The notes under the pieces: model-generated
What the model was told of the DNA's origin: nothing
Databases searched by the model: none
What the model saw: only the letters and a program-made list of their open reading frames with translations
Assembly: GCF_003464085.1 (NCBI RefSeq)
Contig: NZ_QSDR01000012.1
Coordinates: forward strand, 1 to 64,000
Direction: 5' to 3'
Length of the DNA: 64,000 nt
DNA from: Clostridium sp. AM58-1XD
Lineage (GTDB): Bacteria > Bacillota > Clostridia > Lachnospirales > Lachnospiraceae
Program-made: the position numbers and the translations under genes
Shown: one piece after another, positions 56,924 through 64,000 of the stretch
Layout: every line of letters starts with the position of its first letter
Numbering within the stretch: the first letter of the stretch is position 1

Positions 56924-57085
56924 AGAAACCGCTTATGCGCAGATATAATGTCCGCTTTGCGGACATTATAGCATAGTTGCTACGCAGCTATGCTAGCCTC
57001 CGGCGGATTTTAGGCGCACGGATTTCTGCGGCAGGCGCAGAAACCGCTTATGCGCAGATATAATGTCCGCTTTGCGGACATTATA
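56924..57085 (+). repeat. REP-like palindromic module, copies B (partial) and C
   Basis: A 47-base segment starting AGAAACCGCTTATGCGCAGA occurs identically at 56924-56970 and 57039-57085, each ending in the hairpin ATAATGTCCGC-TTT-GCGGACATTAT. The full copy C (56971-57085) also has GCATAGTTGC..GCAGCTATGC and GCCTCCGGCGGA. Copy A at 55772-55884 is its inverted relative. Confidence 0.85.
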
Positions 57086-57279
57086 TCATAGAGATCGGGG
57101 AAGGGGAATCGTGTAATTGAAAATGGGAATGATAATTTATGCAGTTTTATGCCAGGTTTAAAAAAAATTATGAAAAGGTCTTGCGTAATTGAGAAAATTG
57201 GTAGATAATGTAACCATTATCAAAAAGGGGATAGGTATTCCGATGGATAACAAGGGTGTGCAGGATGAGGAGAATGAAA

Positions 57280-58617
57280 ATGAAACCATATGCTGAAATG
57301 ACTAAAGAAGAGTTGAAGGAACTGAGGAAACAGCTGGCTGCTCAGTACAGAGAGATGCAGGGTAAGGACTTAAAGCTTGATATGTCCAGAGGAAAACCAA
57401 GCCTGGATCAGCTTGATTTATCCATGGGAATGATGGACGTCCTCAGCAGCAGCGATGACCTGACATGTGAAGACGGAACGGACTGCCGTAACTACGGCGT
57501 TGTTGACGGCATTAAAGAGGCGAAGGAACTGATTGCCGACATGATGGAAGTCAACCCTGACAATGTTATTATTTACGGAAATTCCAGTCTGAATGTAATG
57601 TATGACTCAGTTGCCCGCTCTATTACAAACGGCGTTATGGGCAATACACCATGGGGCAAGCTGGACAAGGTAAAATTCCTCTGTCCTGTTCCGGGATATG
57701 ACAGACACTTTACAATTATGGAATATTTTGGAATCGAGATGGTAAATGTTCCGATGACTCCTGCAGGTCCTGATATGGATATTGTGGAGAACCTCGTTTC
57801 CAAGGATGCTACCATTAAGGGAATCTGGTGTGTTCCGAAGTACTCCAATCCACAGGGGATTTCCTACTCCGATGAAACCGTAAGACGTTTTGCACGGCTG
57901 AAGCCGGCTGCTCCTGATTTCAGGATCTACTGGGATAATGCCTATACGGTTCACCATCTGTATGACCACGATCAGGATCATCTGATTGAAATCCTTGCGG
58001 AATGCAAGAGAGCCGGCAATCCTGACCTGGTATATAAATTCGCATCTACGTCAAAAATCAGCTTCCCTGGTTCCGGTATCGCTGCATTGGCAGCTTCACC
58101 AAACAACCTGGAAGATGTAAGAAGACAGATGAAGACTCAGACGATCGGACATGACAAGGTGAATCAGCTCCGTCATGTGCGTTTCTTTAAAAATATCCAT
58201 GGCATGGTTGAGCATATGAGAAAACATGCGGAAATCATGAGACCGAAATTTGAAGCGGTAAATGAGATCCTGGAAAGAGAACTTGGCGGACTTGGAATCG
58301 CATCTTGGACAAAGCCAAAGGGAGGCTATTTCATCTCCTTTGATTCCATGGAAGGATGTGCAAAGGCGATTGTTGCGCGTTGTAAGAAAGCAGGCGTAGT
58401 GATGACTGGCGCGGGAGCAACTTATCCATATGGGAAAGACCCTCACGATACCAACATCCGTATCGCTCCGTCTTATCCTCCGTTATCAGACCTGATTATG
58501 GCGACAGAACTGCTGGCTCTTTGCACAAAACTGGTAAGCGTGGATAAGCTTCTGGCAGATATGGAAGAGAAAAAGGCAGCGCCTGTGAAGAAAGCAGAAA
58601 AGCAGGCAGAAGCGTAG
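57280..58617 (+). CDS. Aspartate aminotransferase (class Ic, PLP-dependent)
   Basis: A 445-residue fold-type I aminotransferase resembling the subgroup typified by Corynebacterium AspT (Asp_aminotransf, PF12897). LDMSRGKPSLDQLDLS, IYGNSSLNVMYDSVARS, CPVPGYDRHF, WDNAYTVHHLYD and STSKISFPGSGIAA (PLP lysine) are visible. It moves the amino group between aspartate and 2-oxoglutarate. Start 57280 has GAGGAG 7 bases upstream, while the earlier in-frame ATGs at 57265 and 57274 crowd it. A Lys/Ala-rich tail ends the protein. Confidence 0.88.
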   Translation: MKPYAEMTKEELKELRKQLAAQYREMQGKDLKLDMSRGKPSLDQLDLSMGMMDVLSSSDDLTCEDGTDCRNYGVVDGIKEAKELIADMMEVNPDNVIIYGNSSLNVMYDSVARSITNGVMGNTPWGKLDKVKFLCPVPGYDRHFTIMEYFGIEMVNVPMTPAGPDMDIVENLVSKDATIKGIWCVPKYSNPQGISYSDETVRRFARLKPAAPDFRIYWDNAYTVHHLYDHDQDHLIEILAECKRAGNPDLVYKFASTSKISFPGSGIAALAASPNNLEDVRRQMKTQTIGHDKVNQLRHVRFFKNIHGMVEHMRKHAEIMRPKFEAVNEILERELGGLGIASWTKPKGGYFISFDSMEGCAKAIVARCKKAGVVMTGAGATYPYGKDPHDTNIRIAPSYPPLSDLIMATELLALCTKLVSVDKLLADMEEKKAAPVKKAEKQAEA

Positions 58618-58684
58618 TAGTCAAATAGAAGGATGGACTGGGAAAAAGGTCTTCTGGCCCTGGTATCCTATATTGCAGTAAATA

Positions 58685-58746
58685 AATTCCCGGCAGAGGG
58701 AAATGCCTGTACCGTTCCGGTCAGGCAGGGCCAACTGCCGGGAATT
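58685..58746. other. Nested palindrome after the aminotransferase
   Basis: AATTCCCGGCA (58685-58695) pairs perfectly with TGCCGGGAATT (58736-58746). Inside, TGCCTG (58704-58709) pairs with CAGGCA (58722-58727). There is no T tract. It lies between the convergent aminotransferase and LysR genes and resembles the other nested hairpins of the window in design. Confidence 0.6.
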
Positions 58747-58783
58747 ATGATGCGGATGAATGATTGTTGAAGCTGTTCTGAAG

Positions 58784-59658
58784 CTATTCTGAAAACAGGA
58801 TTACGTTCACAAGGGACTGGAAGGCGAATGTCTGGTATTTGTCCTGCAGGAACATGACATGGCTGGTACAGGAGAGGTTAAACGCCTCTACGGGAAGTTC
58901 AACGAGGCGCCCCAGCCGTATCGAATCCTTTGCCAGAATTTTGGGAAGGATGGTAATACCGAATCCTTTTTCCGCTCCGGTGAGCAGGGCATGGGAGCTG
59001 GTGCTCGTCCAAACGGGACTGGCCGTTACGCTGTAAAACAGGAACGCGCTGTCGATCAGCTGCCGGATCAGACTTCCAGGCTCGCGCAGCAACAGCGGGT
59101 ATTCCATCATTTCCGGCACGGTTATGGATGCAACGGAAGCCAGAGGATGGGAAGGCGCGGCGAGCACGGACATCGGTTCTGAAGAAACGGGAACCTTAAC
59201 AAGGCTTTCGTTTTCCAGAAGCCCTTCCATGAGAACCAGGTCGATCTGGCGGTTAAAAAGCTGTGCTTCCAGTTCCCGCTCATTGCCCACGGCAATCCGT
59301 ATATCTGTCTCACTGTTGCTGACAGAAAAACGCTTCAGTATTCCAGGCAGAATGGTATCGACAATAACCGGAGTAACGCCAGTCTCAGGACGGACATGCT
59401 CCCATTATCCTGAAATGTATTTTCAAGATCTTCGTACAGTTCCAGAAGAGGAATGACCTTGGAAAGAAATAGCTGACCCGTTTCATTCAGGACAACTTTT
59501 CTGGAAGAACGGTCAAACAGGCGGACGCCCACAGAATCTTCCAGCTCACTGATCGTTCTGGAGATTGCCGGCTGGGTGGTTGAAAGGCGTTCGGCTGCCT
59601 TTGTGATACTTTCTTCTTCACAGACAACACGAAAGGTATATAGTTGTTTCATTTTCAT
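58784..59658 (-). CDS. LysR-family transcriptional regulator (one frameshift)
   Basis: Repaired reading is 291 residues. The N-terminal winged helix reads MKQLYTFRVVCEEESITKAAERLSTTQPAISRTI. The effector domain continues after adding one base near 59378 (restoring VTPVIVDTILPGILKRF), with MSVLAAPSHPLA and AEKGFGITILPKILA typical of CysB/LysR sensors. Without the base it would stop after about 107 residues. The start follows GAGGAAAATTGAT. Divergent from the DMT permease at 59874, which it likely regulates. Confidence 0.85.
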
Positions 59659-59659
59659 A

Positions 59660-59773
59660 TCAATTTTCCTCGCAGGTATAAGAGTCTGGCGTAACGGTTT
59701 CGAAAAGTGCATGTTCATGCATACCTGTGATCGTACAAAGAGCAGCAAAGATTTCTTCGTCCGAAACCGTTAC
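59660..59773 (-). promoter_or_regulatory. LysR leader with large inverted repeat and possible upstream ORF
   Basis: GTAACGGTTTCG (59691-59702) and CGAAACCGTTAC (59762-59773) are exact inverted copies 59 bases apart, with an inner TGCATG/CATGCA hairpin. On the - strand an open frame through this region ends TGA at 59660-59662, touching the LysR start. It may encode a short coupled peptide or the arms may act as an attenuator; neither is proven. Confidence 0.4.
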
Positions 59774-59873
59774 GTTATATAGTATATCACTTTTTGCATA
59801 GAAATCTATAACATATAACAAAAAAGTTTTAGCGGCTTGACCGCGTAAAGGAAAGAGCAATCAGGAGGCAGGC

Positions 59874-60767
59874 ATGAATCATAGATATAAGGGAATTATT
59901 TTTATTATCATATCGGCGTTTTGCTTTGCCCTTATGAATGTGTTCGTAAGGGCTTCAGGCGATCTGCCGTTTATCCAGAAAAGCTTCTTCAGAAATTTTG
60001 TTGCAGCCATATTCGCAGCGGCAGTACTGATGAAAAACAGAGCGTGGTTTTCCGGCAAGAAAGGCAATCTTAAAATTCTGTTCTGGAGATCGGTTTTCGG
60101 CGCTGTAGGTATTATGTGCAACTTTTATGCAGTTGATCACTTGCTTCTGGCCGATGCCTCGATGCTGAATAAGATGTCGCCGTTTTTTGCAATTATTTTC
60201 AGCTGCTTTATCCTGAAAGAACATATCAGACCATGGCAGGCAGTGGCAGTCATAGCAGCATTTATCGGAAGCCTTCTCGTCATTAAGCCTACGGTTTTCG
60301 GAATGAGCATTTTTCCTTCTTTTATCGGTCTTCTGGGCGGTCTGGGAGCAGGTGCCGCTTATACGCTGGTAAGGCTGCTGGGAGAAAGAGGAGAGAAAGG
60401 TCCCTTTATCGTCTTTTTCTTTTCGGCATTTACATGCCTGCTGGCGGTCCCATACCTCATTCTGGACTATCACCAAATGACGCTCATGCAGTTTGGAAGC
60501 CTCATGATGGCAGGACTTGCCGCAGCAGGCGGCCAGTTTTCCATTACGGCGGCCTACTGTTATGCCCCGGCTAAGGAAATATCCATTTACGATTATTCAC
60601 AGATTATTTTTTCAGCAGTTTTGGGATTCCTGCTGTTTGGCCAGATTCCCGATGGATTCAGCTGGGCCGGCTATATGGTAATCATCGGCGCGGCTGTAGG
60701 CATGTTCCTTTATAACAGAAGGGAAAACCGCAGGCCGGGGACACAGACGAGGACAAATGCACAATAA
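59874..60767 (+). CDS. EamA/DMT-family permease
   Basis: A 297-residue protein with ten membrane helices in two EamA units. ISAFCFALMNVFVRASGDLP opens the first and ISIYDYSQIIFSAVLGFLLFGQIPD ends the second. Related to the RarD/YdcZ-like exporters of small metabolites; substrate unknown. The start follows AATCAGGAGGCAGGC. Divergent from LysR. Confidence 0.83.
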   Translation: MNHRYKGIIFIIISAFCFALMNVFVRASGDLPFIQKSFFRNFVAAIFAAAVLMKNRAWFSGKKGNLKILFWRSVFGAVGIMCNFYAVDHLLLADASMLNKMSPFFAIIFSCFILKEHIRPWQAVAVIAAFIGSLLVIKPTVFGMSIFPSFIGLLGGLGAGAAYTLVRLLGERGEKGPFIVFFFSAFTCLLAVPYLILDYHQMTLMQFGSLMMAGLAAAGGQFSITAAYCYAPAKEISIYDYSQIIFSAVLGFLLFGQIPDGFSWAGYMVIIGAAVGMFLYNRRENRRPGTQTRTNAQ

Positions 60768-60830
60768 AGAAGGATAGAAACGTATAAATAAGTGAGAGAA
60801 CAGGGAACAGGAAATATAAGGGAGAGTAAA

Positions 60831-61835
60831 ATGAGCATCAGAAAATGGGGGGCGGCAGCACTTTCAGCTGTCATGATTATAACTGGAACCGGCTGCGGAA
60901 AAAGACCGTCCGAACCAGTCAGCATGTCGAATTTTCTGTTGAATACGGTTGTGACAGTGACCTTGTACGACTCTTCAGACAGCCGGATTCTGGAAGGCTG
61001 TATGGAGCTGTGCAGGGAGTATGAGGGGAAATTCAGCAAAACGATAGAGACAAGCGAGATATACCGCCTCAACCACAGAGAAGCGGGAACGAAAGAGATG
61101 GAGGTGTCTCCGGAAACAGCAGAACTGATCCGGAAAGGCCTTTATTACAGTGAAATATCAGATGGCGCATTTGATATAACAATAGAACCGCTGAGTTCTC
61201 TATGGGATTTTAAGGCGGAGGATCCTGAGATTCCTGATGAAAAACTGTTGAAACAGAACGCAGAAAAGGTCAATTATAAAAATATAAGGATCGAGGGCAA
61301 TACGGTTGAATTCTTGTCGGATGATGTGACCATAGACCTGGGGGCGATCGCAAAGGGGTATATCGCCGATAAAATAAAAGAGTACCTCCTGGAGCAGAAC
61401 GTTAGGAGTGCTGTGATCAATCTGGGCGGAAATGTGCTCTGCGTGGGGAGAAAGCCTGATGGAAAGCCGTTTAAAGTCGGCCTTCAGAAACCCTTTAAAG
61501 ATCACAATGAGGCGGCTGACATCATGGCGCTGGATGATATGTCCATGGTGGTTTCCGGGGTATATGAGCGCCATTTTGTGAAAGACGGCGTTAATTACCA
61601 TCACATACTGAATCCAAAAACGGGGTGGCCTTATGAAAATGGCTTGACGGCAGTGACGATTTTTTCATCGGAATCAGTGGATGGAGACGGACTGAGCACT
61701 ACCTGCTTTTCTCTGGGAATGGAAAAAGGGATGGAGCTTATCAATTCTCTGGACGGTATATACGCTGTTTTTCAGACAGAAGACGGAAACATGTACTTTT
61801 CAGAGGGAGCAAAAGAACTGGAATGGAAGGATTGA
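60831..61835 (+). CDS. apbE: FAD:protein FMN transferase ApbE (lipoprotein)
   Basis: A 334-residue ApbE family protein. A lipoprotein signal (GAAALSAVMIITGTGC) ends at a Cys near residue 23. The body has MSNFLLNTVVTVTLYD, ISDGAFDITIEPLSSLWDF, TIDLGAIAKGYIADKI (the metal/FAD region) and NPKTGWPYENGLTAVTI. It attaches FMN covalently to Thr residues of membrane redox proteins such as RnfG/D or NqrB/C. None of those targets is in the window. Start 60831 follows AAGGGAGAGTAAA. Confidence 0.92.
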   Translation: MSIRKWGAAALSAVMIITGTGCGKRPSEPVSMSNFLLNTVVTVTLYDSSDSRILEGCMELCREYEGKFSKTIETSEIYRLNHREAGTKEMEVSPETAELIRKGLYYSEISDGAFDITIEPLSSLWDFKAEDPEIPDEKLLKQNAEKVNYKNIRIEGNTVEFLSDDVTIDLGAIAKGYIADKIKEYLLEQNVRSAVINLGGNVLCVGRKPDGKPFKVGLQKPFKDHNEAADIMALDDMSMVVSGVYERHFVKDGVNYHHILNPKTGWPYENGLTAVTIFSSESVDGDGLSTTCFSLGMEKGMELINSLDGIYAVFQTEDGNMYFSEGAKELEWKD

Positions 61836-61950
61836 CCGGAACCTCTTTACTTTTTTTTCCACCTATACTAAAATATCAACTATATGCGGCCTGAAGAACC
61901 ATGTGCCAAAATACGGACGTGGGGTCCGGATAAAGATGAAGGAGAACGTG

Positions 61951-62379
61951 ATGTTTGAACGGTTACTGAATAAGGCAATGAACAGGGAGACGGTTTCATA
62001 TCTGATATTTGGCGTACTGACAACGCTGGTGGACTGGATATCTTACAAGGCATTCCGGCTGGCCGGTATGGATTACCGCCTGGCGACGATCTGCTGCCAG
62101 GGAACAGCCATACTGTTTGCCTATATTACAAATAAACTTTGGGTGTTTCAAAGCTATAATTTCCATCCCAAATATCTGCTGAAGGAAATGACCTCCTTTT
62201 TTTCGTGCAGAATCCTAACTGCCGTATTTACCTATGTTGCCATGGTTGTGATGGTGGACGGAATGGGAATCAAACAGGATATGATCTGCAAGATTATCGT
62301 ATCCGCTATTTCACTTGTCCTGAACTACGTGTTCAGCAAGCTGTTTATTTTTAAAAAGAAGTCGTCAGAGGGGAAATAA
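61951..62379 (+). CDS. GtrA-family membrane protein
   Basis: A 142-residue protein with four membrane helices. YLIFGVLTTLVDWISYKAF and the central FAYITNKLWVFQS are the GtrA signatures; the end LNYVFSKLFIFKKK matches too. GtrA proteins help move lipid-linked sugars across the membrane for wall or teichoic acid glycosylation. Start 61951 has AAGGAG 6 bases upstream. It is two bases from the YfhO-like gene, and both point to a cell-envelope glycosylation function. Confidence 0.87.
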   Translation: MFERLLNKAMNRETVSYLIFGVLTTLVDWISYKAFRLAGMDYRLATICCQGTAILFAYITNKLWVFQSYNFHPKYLLKEMTSFFSCRILTAVFTYVAMVVMVDGMGIKQDMICKIIVSAISLVLNYVFSKLFIFKKKSSEGK

Positions 62380-62381
62380 TC

Positions 62382-64000
62382 ATGAGGCAGCATGAGGCTG
62401 ATCAGGCGTCAGAAGAATTAGAGGAAATTTTAAATATGATGGCAGAACGAGAATACGGAGGGCAGATGCCCTTTAAGAGCAACAGGGAGCCGGAGCAGAT
62501 GCTTACCGACCCGGAAGGTGAGAATGATGAAATGTTTCCGGCTGAGGAAGATCTTCAGCCAGATGATGACGAACTTCAGATAGAAGAACTGGACATCGAG
62601 GATGAAGAAGACTTGAACGCGCTTTCCGCAGTTACGGAAAATGATATGGAAGAACCGGCGGATGAAGAACCGGCCAGTAAGAAGAAAACGGGCAGAAATC
62701 TGTCCACAGCCCTGGAAAAAGGAGGACTTTTTAAACCCGCGGACGGACTTGCCGTAGCGTTCTGGATACCGGTTGTAATCATGGTCATTATATTTATCCA
62801 GAGAGAAATCTTTCCGTTTGGTGATGAGAGCTTTCTGAGAACGGATATGTATCATCAGTACGCCCCGTTTTTCTCGGAATTTCAGTATAAGCTGAAACAC
62901 GGAGAAAGCCTGCTTTACAGCTGGGATGTGGGAATGGGAGTTAATTTTTCCGCTCTTTATGCCTATTATCTGGCAAGTCCGCTGAACTGGCTGATCTGGC
63001 TGTGTCCGAAACGATTTATCATTGAATTCATGACGTATTCCATCGTTTTCAAAATCGGACTCAGCGGAATGTCTTTTGCGTATTATCTGAAAAGACATTG
63101 CCGGACAAACGATTTCGGAGTGGGGTTCTTCGGGATTTTTTATGCGCTGTCCGGCTATATGGCGGCGTACAGCTGGAATATCATGTGGCTGGACTGTATT
63201 CTTCTGTTCCCCCTGATTATGCTGGGACTGGAACGGCTTGTCCATGAGAAGAAATGCGGAATGTACTGCATCGCCCTTGGTGTTTCCATTTTGTCTAATT
63301 ATTATATATCCATAATGATCTGCCTTTTTATGGTGCTTTACTTTATCGCTCTTCTGATTATGGAAGAGAAGAAGCCGGTAAAGGAGTATTGCATAAACTG
63401 TCTGCAGTTTGGAATCTATTCGCTTCTGGCAGGCGGCCTTGCGGCGGCAGTGCTTCTTCCTGAGATCTATGCGCTCCAAATGACCGCGTCGGGGGATTTT
63501 AACTTTCCCAAGACATATTCCGCCTACTTTTCCATTTTTGATATGCTGGCAAGGCACATCGGAAATGTGGAGGTGGAGATCGGACTGGATCATTGGCCGA
63601 ACATTTACTGCGGCGTAGCAGTTTTCATACTGTTTCTGCTTTACCTCGCGAGCAGAAAGATATCGGTCAGGGAAAAAGCGGTATACTGTTCGTTGCTCCT
63701 GCTGTTTTTTGCAAGCTTTTCCATCAATGTACTGAATTTTATCTGGCATGGATTTCACTATCCCAACAGTCTTCCATGCCGGCAGTCCTTTATATATATC
63801 GCTTTGCTGCTACTGATGTGCTACAGGGCTTATATGCACCTGGAAGACACGCCGTGGAAGCATGTGGTGATCGCGTTCTGGGGGGCGGTAATATTTGTCC
63901 TTATGGCGCAGAAACTGGTGACGAATACCCAGTTCCATTTTATTGTTTTTTATGCGGCAATCCTGTTTCTGTCCGTGTACGCAGGCCTGATTTATCTGTG
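62382..64000 (+). CDS. YfhO-family membrane protein, 5' part
   Basis: An open frame from ATG 62382 to the window end, at least 539 residues. The first 120 residues are very acidic (many Asp/Glu, e.g. DDDELQIEELDIEDEEDL) and cytoplasmic. The membrane part begins near residue 128, with RTDMYHQYAPFFSEFQYKLKHG and MGVNFSALYAYYLASPLNWL, hallmarks of YfhO, a large multipass glycosyltransferase-like protein that decorates lipoteichoic or wall polymers. At least ten helices follow. The C-terminus is outside the window. Confidence 0.88.
   Translation, partial: MRQHEADQASEELEEILNMMAEREYGGQMPFKSNREPEQMLTDPEGENDEMFPAEEDLQPDDDELQIEELDIEDEEDLNALSAVTENDMEEPADEEPASKKKTGRNLSTALEKGGLFKPADGLAVAFWIPVVIMVIIFIQREIFPFGDESFLRTDMYHQYAPFFSEFQYKLKHGESLLYSWDVGMGVNFSALYAYYLASPLNWLIWLCPKRFIIEFMTYSIVFKIGLSGMSFAYYLKRHCRTNDFGVGFFGIFYALSGYMAAYSWNIMWLDCILLFPLIMLGLERLVHEKKCGMYCIALGVSILSNYYISIMICLFMVLYFIALLIMEEKKPVKEYCINCLQFGIYSLLAGGLAAAVLLPEIYALQMTASGDFNFPKTYSAYFSIFDMLARHIGNVEVEIGLDHWPNIYCGVAVFILFLLYLASRKISVREKAVYCSLLLLFFASFSINVLNFIWHGFHYPNSLPCRQSFIYIALLLLMCYRAYMHLEDTPWKHVVIAFWGAVIFVLMAQKLVTNTQFHFIVFYAAILFLSVYAGLIYL

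Noticed and set aside
62430..63758. A 442-residue open frame on the - strand opposite the YfhO-like gene
   Set aside because: The + strand frame has strong YfhO motifs and membrane helices. The antisense frame is Lys/His/Gln-rich without structure.
1..64000. Insertion sequences, prophage or defence genes
   Set aside because: No transposase, integrase, phage structural, restriction or toxin-antitoxin protein could be recognised; the repeats present are small and non-coding.

Overview
The window (about 48% G+C by eye, most genes on the + strand, Shine-Dalgarno starts throughout) looks like a chromosome segment from an anaerobic gut Firmicute, most likely a Lachnospiraceae (Clostridium cluster XIVa) relative. 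Reasons: a relA - MBL hydrolase - hemZ - hisS - aspS block, a tyrosyl T-box, a TPP riboswitch ahead of thiC, the early-cobalt (CbiK) B12 route, GPH and TTT transporters, and DUF4358/DUF554 proteins. No rRNA, tRNA, CRISPR array, transposase or phage gene was seen.

Layout. 0.3-7.1 kb: an aldarate operon (LarA-type nickel racemase homologue, tripartite tricarboxylate transporter TctBAC, GarL-like aldolase, GarD-like dehydratase). 7.3-11.2 kb: one very large sensor joining NTF2-like, PAS, GGDEF, GAF, histidine kinase and receiver domains. 11.2-17.4 kb: an AEC transporter divergent from a GntR regulator, a three-gene GlpA-like / FAD-NAD oxidoreductase / DUF1667 operon, and an SLC13 permease. 17.5-25.2 kb: tetrapyrrole and cobalamin genes cbiH, sirC, cbiK, cbiF, a hemC-cobA-hemD triple fusion, cbiP and cbiC. 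25.3-35.3 kb: housekeeping genes (nudC, relA, MBL hydrolase, hemZ, a zinc-ribbon membrane protein, hisS, aspS). 35.5-43.5 kb: a GNAT, a cupin, and a LacI-controlled sugar or polyol operon (SDR, split transketolase, FGGY kinase, GPH symporter). 43.6-47.5 kb: DAHP synthase, a DUF4358 lipoprotein, mgtE. 47.5-51.4 kb: TPP riboswitch, thiC, thiW, thiM, thiE. 51.5-64 kb: two DMT permeases, a bacterial PH-domain protein, DUF554, T-box-tyrS, a cell-wall-binding protein, an aspartate aminotransferase, LysR, ApbE, GtrA and a YfhO-like protein that runs off the end.

Two themes cut across the annotation. First, eight genes are interrupted by 14 frameshifts, every one repaired by adding a single base, often in a short homopolymer. 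This looks like systematic under-calling in the sequence rather than eight dead genes, so these genes are described as their repaired reading. Second, gene 3' ends and intergenic gaps carry repeated structured elements: a nested-hairpin terminator family (three copies) and a REP-like module arranged as inverted copies around the cell-wall-binding gene.

The most interesting leads are the LarA-type enzyme inside an aldarate operon (possible C2 epimerase of aldarates), the HemC-CobA-HemD single polypeptide, the GGDEF plus hybrid-kinase sensor, and the two repeat families. All functions are inferred from reading the sequence; no database search was run.
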